From positions 248,001 to 312,000 of the forward strand of contig NZ_RQET01000004.1 in assembly GCF_004769195.1 (NCBI RefSeq): DNA of 64,000 nucleotides, read 5' to 3'. How positions within the stretch are numbered: the stretch's first letter is position 1; every line of letters starts with the position of its first letter. Source of the stretch: Leptospira fletcheri (lineage in GTDB: Bacteria > Spirochaetota > Leptospiria > Leptospirales > Leptospiraceae). Positions 7,752 through 17,481 of this stretch are shown here, piece after piece. The notes beneath the pieces were generated by a model that ran no database searches, had not been told where the DNA came from, and saw only the letters and a list, made by a program, of their open reading frames with translations. The position numbers and the translations under genes were made by a program.

Positions 7752-8819
7752 ATGGCAAGACAAAATATCCATCAATTCGCTGCGGGCTTTAATTTAGGGG
7801 ACGCGATTTCGAACGAAATGCAATCCCTAAAGTCGGTGTTCCGAAGACTAGGCTATTCTTCCGAAATTTTCGCCGAAAATACCGGTCCAGGAACCGGAGC
7901 GCTGGTAAAGAAGTACAAATATTGTCATGCGAAAAACAAGGATATCATATTCTATCATCATTCCATCCATTCTTCCGTGTTCGAATATATACAGAGAATG
8001 AAATGTCCGAAAGTTCTGGTTTATCACAACGTTACTCCTCCTTCCTATTTCGAAAAATACGATCTGAAACTGACTTATCTTTTAGGGCAAGGGCGTGAAG
8101 AACTCTCGCAGATACGCGACGAATTCAATGCTGTGTTCGCGGTTTCGGATTTCAACAAACGGGAATTGGAGGAATTAGGTTATGAAAACGTAAAAATATT
8201 ACCCATAACTTATCAAATTCCGCCCAAACCGAACTTCGTGGCTTCCCGCACGGACGAATTACAATTTAGGGGACCTAGATTCCTATTTGTGGGAAGGATT
8301 ACGCCGAATAAAAAACAGGACGATCTGATCCGATTCGCTTATTATTACTCCAAGACATTCGGCCCCGATTTCCAGCTTTTTCTGGTAGGATTCAGTTCCA
8401 AAGAATTGTATCTATATCGCGAAGAACTGGAACGGATGCTGGATTTTTACAAGTTGAGACAAAACGTTATCATTACCGATTTTTTGTCCGAAGAGAGTCT
8501 GCAAAGGATTTACAGGGAATGCGACCTATTTATTTCCATGAGCGAACACGAAGGATTTTGTGTTCCGTTGTTGGAAGCCATGGTCCACGGAATTCCGGTA
8601 ATGGCCTACGACGCCGGGGCAGTCCGGGAAACTCTTTCCGGAGCAGGGGTCTTATTTAAGGAAAAACGAATGGATCTACTCGTTGGACTCGCGAACAAGA
8701 TCGTAAACGACCCTGAATTAAATCGGGCCGTTCTGAAAACTCAGGAAGAACGGATCGGGAACTTTTCAAGAGTTCGCCCAGAATCCATTTTGAGGCCGGT
8801 CCTTGCAGAACTCGCGTAG
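7752..8819 (+). CDS. GT4-family glycosyltransferase (second of three)
   Basis: A 355-residue GT-B enzyme that starts 2 bp after its paralogue. It shares the acceptor-domain motif YHNVTPPSYFEKYD, the linker strand RFLFVGRITPNKKQDDLI and the donor-binding motif SEHEGFCVPLLEAM. The closeness in length and motif order supports origin by duplication, followed by a change in acceptor or linkage specificity. It is soluble and cytoplasmic. The three genes read as one transcript for making a surface polysaccharide. Confidence 0.9.
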   Translation: MARQNIHQFAAGFNLGDAISNEMQSLKSVFRRLGYSSEIFAENTGPGTGALVKKYKYCHAKNKDIIFYHHSIHSSVFEYIQRMKCPKVLVYHNVTPPSYFEKYDLKLTYLLGQGREELSQIRDEFNAVFAVSDFNKRELEELGYENVKILPITYQIPPKPNFVASRTDELQFRGPRFLFVGRITPNKKQDDLIRFAYYYSKTFGPDFQLFLVGFSSKELYLYREELERMLDFYKLRQNVIITDFLSEESLQRIYRECDLFISMSEHEGFCVPLLEAMVHGIPVMAYDAGAVRETLSGAGVLFKEKRMDLLVGLANKIVNDPELNRAVLKTQEERIGNFSRVRPESILRPVLAELA

Positions 8820-10110
8820 ACGATTAGCCATAGTGACTCCTATTTTTTCCGATCGCATTTCCGGCGGTTCGGAAAGATTGATTTTTTCCTACACTTTGAT
8901 GCTTTCCAAATTTTACGAAGTAACGGTATTATCCACGCGGACTTTGGATTACATTACTTGGAAAAACCAAATTCCCGTCAAAGAACTCACCCCGGTCCAG
9001 CTTGGCCCGGATACTGAAAAAAAGATCTCCTCCGAATGGTTGCCGGCCGATTCCGAAAACCGTATTCGGATCCTTCGATTTTCAGTGGATAAGGAGCGAA
9101 ACATTCGTAAATTCAATAAATTCTCCGATAAGGTACTGAAAGAACGGCCTTACTCCTCCTTCCTGACAGGAACGTTCACTTCTCAAGAAGATCGGGAATG
9201 GACTTGGATCGACATGCAGGGACCTTATTGTCCCGATTTGATCCAATATATAGAAACGAATGAAAGGGATTATGACCTCTTCATTTTCATATCCTACCTA
9301 TATTACCCGATGGTTCACGGATTACCTCTAGTCGCGAAAAAATCCCTTGTCATACCCACTCTTCACGACGAACCTCCGGCTAAATTGTCCGTTTATAAAA
9401 ATCTGTTCAAAGACGACTCCGCTTACAGTTTTAATACTCCCGAGGAAAGAAATTTATTCGAAAATATATACGGGTTTTCGCCTTCGATAGAAGCGGTCAT
9501 CGGCATGCATCTCGAAATTCCGGATCAAAGTTCCACGCTTCGAAAACCTGCTAAGATCGAAGACAGCCCCTGCGATTTTCTATACGTCGGAAGGATAGAC
9601 GAAGGAAAAGGCGTATCCGAGCTCGTAGATTTTTTCGGAGAATGGCAATCCAGATCGGGAAGGAAGGATCGTCTTTTACTAGCCGGAAAAGGCGATACGA
9701 AATTGATGCATAAGCTCACGAAAAATCCTTTCGTATCGGCATTAGGCTTTTTAGAGGAATCGGAAAAAGCCCGCCACATAGCGGAAGCGGATCTACTAAT
9801 CAACCCGTCTCCAATGGAGAGTTTTTCCATTATTTTGATGGAAGCCTGGATCCGAAGAACACCGGTCTTAGTGAACGGCCGGTCCGACGTGTTGCGCGGG
9901 CATTGCATCCGTAGTAACGGAGGACTTTACTATGTCGACCGGGAAAGTTTCATAGCAACAGCGGAATATTTAGTTTCCCATCCGAAGGAGAGGGAGGCGA
10001 TGGGCATCAGCGGAAGCAGATATGTGGAGTTGAATTTTAACCCGGAAACCGTGGAAAAAAAACTCATCGGGATCGTGGAGCGCACGATTCGCAGACGTTA
10101 TTCGGAGTAA
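8803..10110 (+). CDS. GT4-family glycosyltransferase (third of three)
   Basis: A 435-residue glycosyltransferase. It begins at a TTG at 8803, inside the last codons of the previous gene, with a GAGG ribosome site 7 bases before it; any later start would cut the first Rossmann strand RRLAIVTPIFSDRISGGSER. The C-terminal half has DFLYVGRIDEGKGVSELVDFF and the donor motif NPSPMESFSIILMEAW (E-x7-E). It is more distant from the two preceding enzymes than they are from each other, with a long insert around residues 110-200. It is probably the last enzyme of the glycan cluster. Confidence 0.87.
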   Translation: MQNSRRRLAIVTPIFSDRISGGSERLIFSYTLMLSKFYEVTVLSTRTLDYITWKNQIPVKELTPVQLGPDTEKKISSEWLPADSENRIRILRFSVDKERNIRKFNKFSDKVLKERPYSSFLTGTFTSQEDREWTWIDMQGPYCPDLIQYIETNERDYDLFIFISYLYYPMVHGLPLVAKKSLVIPTLHDEPPAKLSVYKNLFKDDSAYSFNTPEERNLFENIYGFSPSIEAVIGMHLEIPDQSSTLRKPAKIEDSPCDFLYVGRIDEGKGVSELVDFFGEWQSRSGRKDRLLLAGKGDTKLMHKLTKNPFVSALGFLEESEKARHIAEADLLINPSPMESFSIILMEAWIRRTPVLVNGRSDVLRGHCIRSNGGLYYVDRESFIATAEYLVSHPKEREAMGISGSRYVELNFNPETVEKKLIGIVERTIRRRYSE

Positions 10111-10114
10111 ACCC

Positions 10115-10129
10115 CCGGTCCGAGACCGG
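10115..10129. terminator. Hairpin between convergent genes
   Basis: CCGGTC and GACCGG pair perfectly around a 3-base loop, between the stop of the last glycosyltransferase and the stop of the marR gene. There is no strong T-run on either side, so its terminator role is inferred from position only. Confidence 0.4.
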
Positions 10130-10131
10130 AA

Positions 10132-10569
10132 TTAGGACTCTTTCTTTTCCATTAAACGAATCATCATTCTATTCATGGATTCGATTTCCGGACCGCTCAA
10201 AGTCTGAAACCTTTCCCGAACACAATTGGTGAATTTCGAATCCAGCTTTTGAAAGATTTTTTTACCGTTCGAGGTAAGACCCAGGTCCCAGGCCCTTCTA
10301 TCGTCCTCGTTCCGAATCGAATCCAACAGACCTTTCGCCCTCAGCTTTTCGATCAATACAGTTATGTATGCAGGGCTGACGTCGAGTTCTTTGGCAAGAT
10401 CGGCAGATCGTAACCTCTCGTTCGGATAAAGACTTCGAAGAACGATGAATTCGTTCATAGTGTATCCTTCACGGGAAATCAAATTGCCGAATTCCTTTTT
10501 CAGATCGCGAGAGAATGTCCGGAATCGTTCCGACAATTCCTGAAGAGTATCGACTTTTACTCGCGCCAT
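10132..10569 (-). CDS. MarR-family transcriptional regulator
   Basis: A 145-residue winged-helix regulator. The recognition helix region reads LRSADLAKELDVSPAYITVLIEKL, followed by the wing RNEDDRRAWDLGLTSNGKK, where the DxRxxxxxLT pattern is diagnostic of MarR proteins. These bind DNA as dimers and often repress their own gene until a small ligand binds. A near-perfect inverted repeat lies about 21 bp before the start codon, which suggests autoregulation. The genes on either side are not an obvious target; the ligand is unknown. Confidence 0.9.
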   Translation of the reverse strand: MARVKVDTLQELSERFRTFSRDLKKEFGNLISREGYTMNEFIVLRSLYPNERLRSADLAKELDVSPAYITVLIEKLRAKGLLDSIRNEDDRRAWDLGLTSNGKKIFQKLDSKFTNCVRERFQTLSGPEIESMNRMMIRLMEKKES

Positions 10570-10589
10570 TCCATTTATCCGATTAACAA

Positions 10590-10602
10590 TTAACCCGGTT
10601 AA
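10590..10602. promoter_or_regulatory. Putative MarR operator
   Basis: TTAACC and GGTTAA form a 6-bp inverted repeat with one base between them, 21 bp upstream of the marR start codon. A further TTAAC lies just beside it at 10583-10587. The size, symmetry and position fit a MarR-dimer site; binding is not shown. Confidence 0.5.
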
Positions 10603-10678
10603 ACATCTGACCCGGAAAACCGAAGAATCCTTTCCATATTTTTCCGAAGAACCTTCTTTTTTCCAAAGAGAGAACCGT

Positions 10679-11497
10679 TCAAAGTCGGTTCAGATATTCT
10701 TCCAAAGTTTCGACCATTTTTTCGTGCAACGTTCCGTTCGAAGCGATAATATTGGACACGTAAGGATGAAAATCGTTATTATCGAACGTACTTAATTTCC
10801 CGCCCGCTTCCTGTAAAATGGCAGCGGCGGCGGTCATGTCCCAAGGCTTGAGGTCTTCTTCCCAAAACGCGTCGAACTTACCGTCCGCCACCCAACATAT
10901 ATCCAGTCCCGCAGATCCTGTTCTTCTAATCCCTCTGGATCGGAGAAGAAAGTTCTTAAGATTAAAGACCAATCTATCTATTCGATCGCCTTTGTCGTAC
11001 GGGAATCCGGTGCAAAGTAGTGCGTTTTTCAGCTCTTTCGTTTTCGAAACCGAGATGGAAACTTTGTCGCGAAAAGCGCCTCCACCGGACATCGCATGAT
11101 ACACTATTCCGAGAGCCGGCAAAGGAACGATTCCCATAACCGCGTTCCTGGTTTCCACATCCTCCAAACCTATGCACACACAGTAAAAAGGAATCCGATG
11201 GGAATAATTCACCGTACCGTCGAGAGGATCGATAATCCATTTAAACCGGGTCCGCCCTTCATAAACGGAACCTTCTTCCCCTAAAATATGGTCTTCCGGA
11301 AAGACGCGACGGATTTCGTTAACGATCAGATTTTCCGATCCTTTGTCCGCCTTGGTTACCAGATCTGATTCGATGTTCCCTTTGTAGGAAATCGACAAGT
11401 CTTCCTCTTCATGAGTTTTGACTAGGAATTCCATCACCGTAGGAACGAAATTTAGGAAATGTTGGTATCTGATTTTGATGTCGTTTTCGTAGCTCAT
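10679..11497 (-). CDS. Inositol monophosphatase family protein (SuhB-like)
   Basis: A 272-residue Mg-dependent phosphatase of the IMPase superfamily. Both signatures are present: GEEGS near residue 70 with the metal-binding glutamate, WIIDPLDGTVNY near 90-101 with the metal Asp residues, and WDMTAAAAILQEAGG near 220 with the third metal Asp. Family members hydrolyse inositol-1-phosphate, fructose bisphosphate or 3'-phosphoadenosine phosphate, and sequence alone does not separate them here. It is monocistronic or weakly linked to its neighbours. Confidence 0.88.
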   Translation of the reverse strand: MSYENDIKIRYQHFLNFVPTVMEFLVKTHEEEDLSISYKGNIESDLVTKADKGSENLIVNEIRRVFPEDHILGEEGSVYEGRTRFKWIIDPLDGTVNYSHRIPFYCVCIGLEDVETRNAVMGIVPLPALGIVYHAMSGGGAFRDKVSISVSKTKELKNALLCTGFPYDKGDRIDRLVFNLKNFLLRSRGIRRTGSAGLDICWVADGKFDAFWEEDLKPWDMTAAAAILQEAGGKLSTFDNNDFHPYVSNIIASNGTLHEKMVETLEEYLNRL

Positions 11498-11575
11498 GCG
11501 GTTCGGTTTTCAGGTTTTGGTTCAACCTATCGGAAGATTGTATTTCGTAAAGGAAGATACCTCGGTTCGGTTTCT

Positions 11576-11914
11576 TTAAATTTTTTGTTCTTTAGAAGCG
11601 GAACCTAAGAACTCCTTTGCCTTGTTTCTATGCTCTTCCTTGATAAAAATCGTCGCTGCTTGAATCACTGCCGCGATTACCGCCGCATCATCTAGATAGC
11701 CTGCCCCGATAAAAACGTCGGGAATCACGTCCCAAGGCGTTAAAAAATAGGTCAGCGCTCCGGCGATGGTAAGTTTCGCTTTCAGTGGGGTGTCCGGATC
11801 TAGCATGGCGAAATATAAAGCGATGGCGTCCGGTAAAAAAGGGACTTTTCCGGCGACCTTCTTCACTTTTTCCCAAAACCCTTTTTTTACCGATTCGATC
11901 TTATCTTCTTCCAT
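11576..11914 (-). CDS. DUF1232 (YkvA-like) protein
   Basis: A 112-residue protein from the ATG at 11914, which has an AAGG ribosome site 6 bases upstream. The DUF1232 motif is plain: ALTYFLTPWDVIPDVFIGAG followed by YLDDAAVIAAVI, which resembles the family pattern Y-x(3)-P-x-D-x-I-P-D. Two moderately hydrophobic helices suggest membrane association. The function of this widespread family is not known. It lies 48 bp after the pseudouridine synthase gene and may be cotranscribed with it. Confidence 0.82.
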   Translation of the reverse strand: MEEDKIESVKKGFWEKVKKVAGKVPFLPDAIALYFAMLDPDTPLKAKLTIAGALTYFLTPWDVIPDVFIGAGYLDDAAVIAAVIQAATIFIKEEHRNKAKEFLGSASKEQKI

Positions 11915-11962
11915 CGTTGCCTTAAGTGTATGTCGAGTCGGAAAGCCTTCCAAGTAAATTTC

Positions 11963-12901
11963 TCAGAAATGATCCGTGCTTTTTTCGAATCTAAGAAAGC
12001 GTTCCGGAATCGGCAAAACTACCGACACCTCTTCCTTCGAAAACGGATCCACGAATTCCAGATGATAGGACAAAAGAAGGAGTCCGAAAGATTGGAAGAT
12101 CTGCGCGTTTTTAGAATAGAGCAAATCCCCGACTACGGGAGCTCTGAGACTTTGCATATGAACCCGGATCTGGTGAGTTCTTCCGGTCTCTAGGAGCGCT
12201 TCGACTAAAGAGAATTTCCGGCCATTTTTGGAGACGACGGTTTTCAGGACCTGATAATGAGTTACGGAAGGTCGACCTTTCGAAGTGACCGTCATCTTCA
12301 ATCTTTCCGTAGGATGTCTCCCTATGGGTAAATCCACGGTGCCTTCGCCATCCGGCAAAGAGCCTTGTGTCCAAGCCAGGTATTTTTTCGTGATTTTACG
12401 TGTCCGAAACAACTCGGAAAGTCTTGCGTGAGCCGTGTCGTTCTTCGCGACCAACATCAATCCTTCGGTAGGTTTATCCAATCGATGGACGATTCCAGGT
12501 CTCGCCTCCCCACCGATCCTGGACAGCTCCTTAAATTTATATAGAAGGCCGTTCACCAATGTCGCCGAGCGATCTCCCGGGCCACTATGGGATGCGATTC
12601 CCGCGGGTTTCCGAATAATCATATACTCCGGAGTCTCTTTCAGAACTTCCAAATTCATCTGGATGGGCTCCAAATTTAAGGGCGGCTTAGGAGGAACGGA
12701 AATTTCGAAAGTTTCTCCGGGTCTGACTTTATAGGAGGCTTTATCTATTTTCTTTCCGGAAGCGTCTTTTACCCAACCGGAATCGATCCAGTGCTGAACG
12801 GATGCACGGGAAATTTCATCTCCTAAAGTTTCCTTCAGGAATTTATCGATTCGAGCACCTTCCCATTCCGGGTCTACTTCGGAACGCAGTTCCATATTCA
12901 T
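11963..12901 (-). CDS. RluA/RluD-family pseudouridine synthase
   Basis: A 312-residue protein with an N-terminal S4 RNA-binding domain (about 12-75, ARIDKFLKE and later [11 protein letters not shown]) and a pseudouridine synthase domain with the catalytic motif [14 protein letters not shown], whose Asp attacks the target uridine. A downstream [10 protein letters not shown] motif confirms the RluA class. The domain order matches RluD, which modifies helix 69 of 23S rRNA, but RluC-type targets cannot be excluded. Confidence 0.9.
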   Translation of the reverse strand: MNMELRSEVDPEWEGARIDKFLKETLGDEISRASVQHWIDSGWVKDASGKKIDKASYKVRPGETFEISVPPKPPLNLEPIQMNLEVLKETPEYMIIRKPAGIASHSGPGDRSATLVNGLLYKFKELSRIGGEARPGIVHRLDKPTEGLMLVAKNDTAHARLSELFRTRKITKKYLAWTQGSLPDGEGTVDLPIGRHPTERLKMTVTSKGRPSVTHYQVLKTVVSKNGRKFSLVEALLETGRTHQIRVHMQSLRAPVVGDLLYSKNAQIFQSFGLLLLSYHLEFVDPFSKEEVSVVLPIPERFLRFEKSTDHF

Positions 12902-13048
12902 CGATCCTACTCCTTTGATTGTCGCCGAATATCATGAATTCCGATCTCGGTTAATTGGTAAAAAAGATTTCCCATTTTCTTAGAATTCGTATATTTTGGA
13001 TAAATTCACCGTAAACTTTACCCTCTTCCATCAAAGGACGGATATAAC

Positions 13049-13708
13049 ATGGCTAAAAAAATTCTTAACTTCCTGTTAGTCGGTGCAACGGCTTTTTCAC
13101 TTTCTTTCTGCGCTTCGTCGGAAACGAAAGAGCAGCCGGCACCCGAACCGCAGGCACAAACCAATGCGAATGAAAGCTCTGCGGCTTCATCACGTAGCAT
13201 AGATCTGGGCTCTCCGGAAGGAATCGCGAATACTTTTAACGATAAAATCAAAGATTTCCGCTATCCAGATGGAATTACTCGTCCGGGATTCAGCTACAAA
13301 AAAGCGGATGTAAGTGCGGGCGATTTTAGCGAATGGTCCAAAGCGAACGTTGCCGTTCTGAAGGACGCTCTCGGAAAACTTCCGGATTCTTGGGTTCTAC
13401 AAATCACCGGTCATACGGATCAAGTCGGCCCGGAAGAAGCGGAAGGCGATAAAAAAGGAAACGTTTTTTACGGAGATATCCGCGCTAAAGCGGTCAAACA
13501 AGCCCTGGTAAAACAAGGAATTCCCGCAAATAGAATCGTTACGAAAAGCGCCGGTTCTTCGTCCCCGGTTTCCGGCCTAGAGGCTAAAGACCCTAAAAAC
13601 CGCAGAGTCACTTTCAGTTTTGTGGCAGGAACCGCTTCTGCACCTCCTGCTCAACCGGAAACTCAACAACAACCTCAACCTAGCAGCAACCCGCCGCAAC
13701 AGCAATAA
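13049..13708 (+). CDS. loa22: Loa22-type OmpA-family outer-membrane lipoprotein
   Basis: A 219-residue lipoprotein with a signal peptide ending in the lipobox LSFC, followed by a Pro/Ala/Gln-rich linker. The block [19 protein letters not shown] and the OmpA peptidoglycan-binding domain (ITGHTDQVG, then [16 protein letters not shown] and KNRRVTF) match what I recall of Loa22, the abundant surface lipoprotein that is needed for virulence in L. interrogans. The C-terminal Pro/Gln tail after the OmpA domain looks longer than in that protein. AAGGAC gives a good ribosome site. Two hairpins with a T-run follow the gene, so it appears to be a single-gene unit. Confidence 0.93.
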   Translation: MAKKILNFLLVGATAFSLSFCASSETKEQPAPEPQAQTNANESSAASSRSIDLGSPEGIANTFNDKIKDFRYPDGITRPGFSYKKADVSAGDFSEWSKANVAVLKDALGKLPDSWVLQITGHTDQVGPEEAEGDKKGNVFYGDIRAKAVKQALVKQGIPANRIVTKSAGSSSPVSGLEAKDPKNRRVTFSFVAGTASAPPAQPETQQQPQPSSNPPQQQ

Positions 13709-13726
13709 TAAGCTCTAGGAAAAGCG

Positions 13727-13780
13727 AGAGGGACGTTCGTCCCTCTTTCAAAAAACGGGGAAACAAAGCCCCGTTTTTTT
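13727..13780. terminator. Double-hairpin bidirectional terminator between loa22 and fumC
   Basis: An 8-bp stem (13727-13734 with 13739-13746, loop GTTC) is followed by a 9-bp stem (13752-13760 with 13769-13777) ending in seven T residues. The A-rich left arm also gives a T-run on the minus strand, so it can stop both convergent genes. Confidence 0.9.
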
Positions 13781-13799
13781 ATACCGAACTGCTTTCCCC

Positions 13800-15194
13800 T
13801 TAATCCAGACCCGGGGAAATCATTTTTTCCGGCAATACCCATTGGTCAAATTGATCACCGGTCAATAAACCCAGCTCTATACCGGATTCTTTTAGGCTTG
13901 TGCCTTTCTTATGCGCGTTTTTGGCGATTTTCGCCGCGTTATCATATCCGATATGCGGGTTCAAAGCCGTCACCAACATTAAACTATTTCGAAGATGTTC
14001 CGCAATTTTCTCCTTGTTGGCGACGATTCCCCTAGCGCAATGCTCTTCGAAAGAAACAGCCGAATCCGAAAGAATACGGATCGAATTCAATACGTTATGG
14101 ATAATCAGAGGCTTAAACACGTTTAGCTCGAAATTTCCCGAGGCGCCTCCTATGTTGACTGCGACATCGTTCGCGATGACCTGTGCAGCGACCATCGTCA
14201 TTTGTTCGGATTGAGTGGGGTTTACCTTCCCGGGCATGATAGAGGATCCGGGTTCGTTTTCCGGAATGGAAATCTCACCGATTCCACAACGGGGCCCCGA
14301 GGAAAGCCAACGGATATCGTTCGCGATCTTCATAAACGAAGCTGCGACGGTCTTTAAAACTCCGTGGGTTTCGACCAGCGAATCATGAGCTGCAAGAGCT
14401 TCGAATTTATTTTCCGCCGAAACAAAGGGGAGGCCCGTTTCTTTCGAGATTTGGGAAGCGGCACGTAATGCGAATTCGGGATGGGTATTCAATCCAGTCC
14501 CTACCGCGGTTCCACCCAATGCAAGCCTATAGACGGAAGGAAGACAGGCCCTTACCCTCTCGATATTATAATCCAATTGCTTGACATAACCGGAAAACTC
14601 CTGGCCCAACGTGAGAGGAGTCGCGTCCTGCAAGTGAGTTCTTCCGATTTTGATGATATCTTTGAATTCTCCCGCTTTCTTACGCAGAGTATCCCTGAAT
14701 TGTTCCAAAGCGGGAATCAGTTTTTTAACCAATTGCTCCGCCGCAGCGATATGCATCGCTGTCGGAAACGTGTCGTTCGAGGATTGAGCCTTGTTTACGT
14801 CGTCGTTGGGATGGATCGGCTTCTTGGAGCCTTTCGTTCCTCCGGCAAGTTCGATAGCTCGATTCGAAATGACCTCGTTGGTATTCATATTCGTCTGGGT
14901 TCCGGAACCGGTCTGCCATACGCTTAAAGGGAAATGTTCGTCCAGCTTGCCCGAAATGACTTCATCCGCTGCCTGAACGATCAATTTCCTTTTGTCTTCA
15001 GGTAAAAGGCCGAGTTCCGCATTTACTATGGCTGCGGATTTTTTCAATATCCCTAGGGCACGGATCATTTCTCTCGGGAATCGGTCGTTACCGATATGAA
15101 AATGATGTAATGATCGTTCCGTTTGAGCGCCCCAATATTTGGAGTCGTCTACTTCGATCTCTCCCATAGAGTCGGTTTCGATCCTAGTTTTCAT
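13800..15194 (-). CDS. fumC: Fumarate hydratase class II
   Basis: A 464-residue enzyme of the fumarase/aspartase superfamily with the signature [13 protein letters not shown], whose loop carries the catalytic serine, and with [14 protein letters not shown] and [15 protein letters not shown], both typical of fumarases. It interconverts fumarate and malate in the TCA cycle in the cytoplasm and needs no iron-sulfur cluster. A perfect GGAGG ribosome site precedes the ATG. Malic enzyme, which uses the product malate, lies two genes upstream on the same strand. Confidence 0.96.
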   Translation of the reverse strand: MKTRIETDSMGEIEVDDSKYWGAQTERSLHHFHIGNDRFPREMIRALGILKKSAAIVNAELGLLPEDKRKLIVQAADEVISGKLDEHFPLSVWQTGSGTQTNMNTNEVISNRAIELAGGTKGSKKPIHPNDDVNKAQSSNDTFPTAMHIAAAEQLVKKLIPALEQFRDTLRKKAGEFKDIIKIGRTHLQDATPLTLGQEFSGYVKQLDYNIERVRACLPSVYRLALGGTAVGTGLNTHPEFALRAASQISKETGLPFVSAENKFEALAAHDSLVETHGVLKTVAASFMKIANDIRWLSSGPRCGIGEISIPENEPGSSIMPGKVNPTQSEQMTMVAAQVIANDVAVNIGGASGNFELNVFKPLIIHNVLNSIRILSDSAVSFEEHCARGIVANKEKIAEHLRNSLMLVTALNPHIGYDNAAKIAKNAHKKGTSLKESGIELGLLTGDQFDQWVLPEKMISPGLD

Positions 15195-15250
15195 GGATCC
15201 TCCAGAGTTATATAAGTTAGAATTTTTAGGCAGGACGCGAAAATGCGAGA

Positions 15251-17362
15251 TTACTCTTCCCGGAACTTACGAAGAGTGTCCGCCAATGCAGCGAATTCTG
15301 GATTCTTTGCAGTGACGTTCTCCAGATATTCCAGAACGGAGTCCAGCCAAGCGGAATCGAATTCGAGTTCCTTCCGAATGAACACATGTCGGACGGAATT
15401 CATGGAACGGATTTCGATATATCTCCGCTTCTGGTCATAGTATATGAGGTCGGCAACTTTGTCTTTTCCGAATTCGGGGGAAGCGACTGTGTTCACCACT
15501 TCATCCAACCAAATCAGTCCGTTATTATTTCGATCCACGTAATCGATGACTTTCTGCAATTTCGGGGGAATCAACAGGGATTTCTCCTTGGGGCCGACGA
15601 TAACACCTAAGGATTTTTTACGTTTCGCCTGAGGTTCCGCGGTTTCCGATTTTGGAGAAGCTTGTTTCTGCGCGCTCTTGGTCGATCCGATCGAATCGTC
15701 GAGTATTTCGAAATCCTTCTTTTCCGTCGAAGCGACTGCAATTCCGAAAAGCCCGAGAATCCATTCCAATAATCGGACAATCCAGGATTTCGAATCCTGC
15801 TCCGCCTTACGTTTTTGCTTTTCCGTTTCTTTTTCCCATTCCGAAATCGCTTTCGATAAACGCAGTTGTTCGTCTATCGCGACTTCCGAATCCACGCCCT
15901 CGGTGACTTCCCTTAAAAAAGCATAAATCCCTTTTGCCTGACCGTTCTTGCGGATCAAATTGTGAACGGAAGTTCTCTTATCCTTGTTATACAAAAATGC
16001 CGGGATAACGTTTTCCAAGGCCAGGGTCAAAAGCCCCGGAGCGGATCCGGTCGTTTTTTCCCTCTTTAGAATATCGTTCCTGCTCTTTATTTTCTCCAGG
16101 ATTTGGTCTAGAATTTCTGCCTTGTTTAATCCGGCCGCTTGGATCGCCCCGTCTTTCAATTTAATGGAATTCTGATCGACAACCAACGGTTCTTTGGTCT
16201 CGCGGATACGGATCACGATGTCGGTGAATGCAAGATTGACTAAGGATTCCTTCCTCAATGCTGAAAGAGAATTCATTGATTGGATCAAAACTTCGAAAGC
16301 TTGGAGAAAGAGATCCGAACCCTCCCAATTTTTTCCGGAAGTAAATGCCGGGTGTCTCCGAAGCTCCGCAAGAAACTCCGATCCTTGCATCATTCCATCC
16401 GACTGAATCCAACTCGTCTGCTCGGCGGGAAGAAGATGAACGAGAATCCTTCTCGCCAAAGAAATAAAGATCTCGTAAACGATTTCCATCTCCGTCTCTT
16501 CGTTAGCGGCTCCCGTCTTGGAATCGGGAGAAGAGTCGTTTATCAATTCGTCCAAAGATGGTTGTACAAGATGAAATTCCGGATGAAGTTGCAGCAAAGG
16601 AGGACGATTTCCTCTTCTTTCCAGAGCCGTGATTGCATCGCCTTCGGTCTTAATCTGTGCGAGAAATTCCGCGATCTCGGGTTGCTTTTTGGATAGAATC
16701 GAGACGAAAGTTCCGAGAATTTCCTCATTCAGCTTTAGATTTCTCTGTAGGAACGATTCCATGGAGAACGTAATCAGATTTCTCATGGACAAGGCCAGGT
16801 TTTTGGAATCTTGAAAATCGACGGGATTTCCTTTTTCATCCGTGTTTATGTATTGTCTCTGCACCCATTCCCTTAATTCTCCGCTGTTCTTCTTTTCCAT
16901 CAGGATGAAATCCCGACGGTGAATGAATTGTAAAAACGCAGAGGCGCTCTGTGCCAGGCAAGCGAGCTTTATTTTTTGAACCTGCTCGGATTTTCTGGAT
17001 GCCGGTCTTAGAACTACGTTAGAAAGCCCTAATTCCTTGGTCTCTTCCGAGACGAACATGTATTGGTACAAAACGAAACCGTTCTTGTTTTCGAAATATG
17101 TTAAATCCGCCGGTTTTAGAAATTGAAGTTGCTCGAATTTTGCCAGAGCGAAAGGGGATTGACTGAACAAAAAGAAGTTCTCCACTCCCTTTTCGATTAA
17201 ATCCAAATCCCGCATTGCTTTAGGATTGGTTTGGAGCAGCAGATTTCGGAGCTCCTCTTCGGGAATCAGATCCACTCTTTCCGGAGGAACGATTCCTAAT
17301 TCTTGGGCGGGAAGTCCTAGTTCGGGCGAAATTTTTGGAGATCTATCCGCTTCGGGCATCAT
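15251..17362 (-). CDS. Large orphan protein of unknown function (703 residues)
   Basis: I do not recognise this protein. It is long, mostly helical and charged, with no signal peptide. Near residues 505-523 there is a Lys/Glu-rich coiled-coil-like stretch, followed at about 524-544 by a single hydrophobic segment ([17 protein letters not shown]) that could dip into or cross the membrane. A low-complexity Ser/Lys/Gln linker follows, and the last 150 residues form a separate compact-looking domain beginning [18 protein letters not shown]. The start could be either of two adjacent ATGs at 17362 or 17359. It lies between fumC and malic enzyme but nothing ties it to them. It is probably a Leptospira-lineage protein. 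Confidence 0.75.
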   Translation of the reverse strand: MMPEADRSPKISPELGLPAQELGIVPPERVDLIPEEELRNLLLQTNPKAMRDLDLIEKGVENFFLFSQSPFALAKFEQLQFLKPADLTYFENKNGFVLYQYMFVSEETKELGLSNVVLRPASRKSEQVQKIKLACLAQSASAFLQFIHRRDFILMEKKNSGELREWVQRQYINTDEKGNPVDFQDSKNLALSMRNLITFSMESFLQRNLKLNEEILGTFVSILSKKQPEIAEFLAQIKTEGDAITALERRGNRPPLLQLHPEFHLVQPSLDELINDSSPDSKTGAANEETEMEIVYEIFISLARRILVHLLPAEQTSWIQSDGMMQGSEFLAELRRHPAFTSGKNWEGSDLFLQAFEVLIQSMNSLSALRKESLVNLAFTDIVIRIRETKEPLVVDQNSIKLKDGAIQAAGLNKAEILDQILEKIKSRNDILKREKTTGSAPGLLTLALENVIPAFLYNKDKRTSVHNLIRKNGQAKGIYAFLREVTEGVDSEVAIDEQLRLSKAISEWEKETEKQKRKAEQDSKSWIVRLLEWILGLFGIAVASTEKKDFEILDDSIGSTKSAQKQASPKSETAEPQAKRKKSLGVIVGPKEKSLLIPPKLQKVIDYVDRNNNGLIWLDEVVNTVASPEFGKDKVADLIYYDQKRRYIEIRSMNSVRHVFIRKELEFDSAWLDSVLEYLENVTAKNPEFAALADTLRKFREE

Positions 17363-17481
17363 GTTTCTCTCTTTTCGCCCCGGAGATTCCTTAGCGATAT
17401 TGCTTTAGTACATTCTCGGAGAGCGCGACTTCTTTCTTGAGTTTCGAAACCGATCCTTCGACCTTTCTTCCGAAACTTTCC

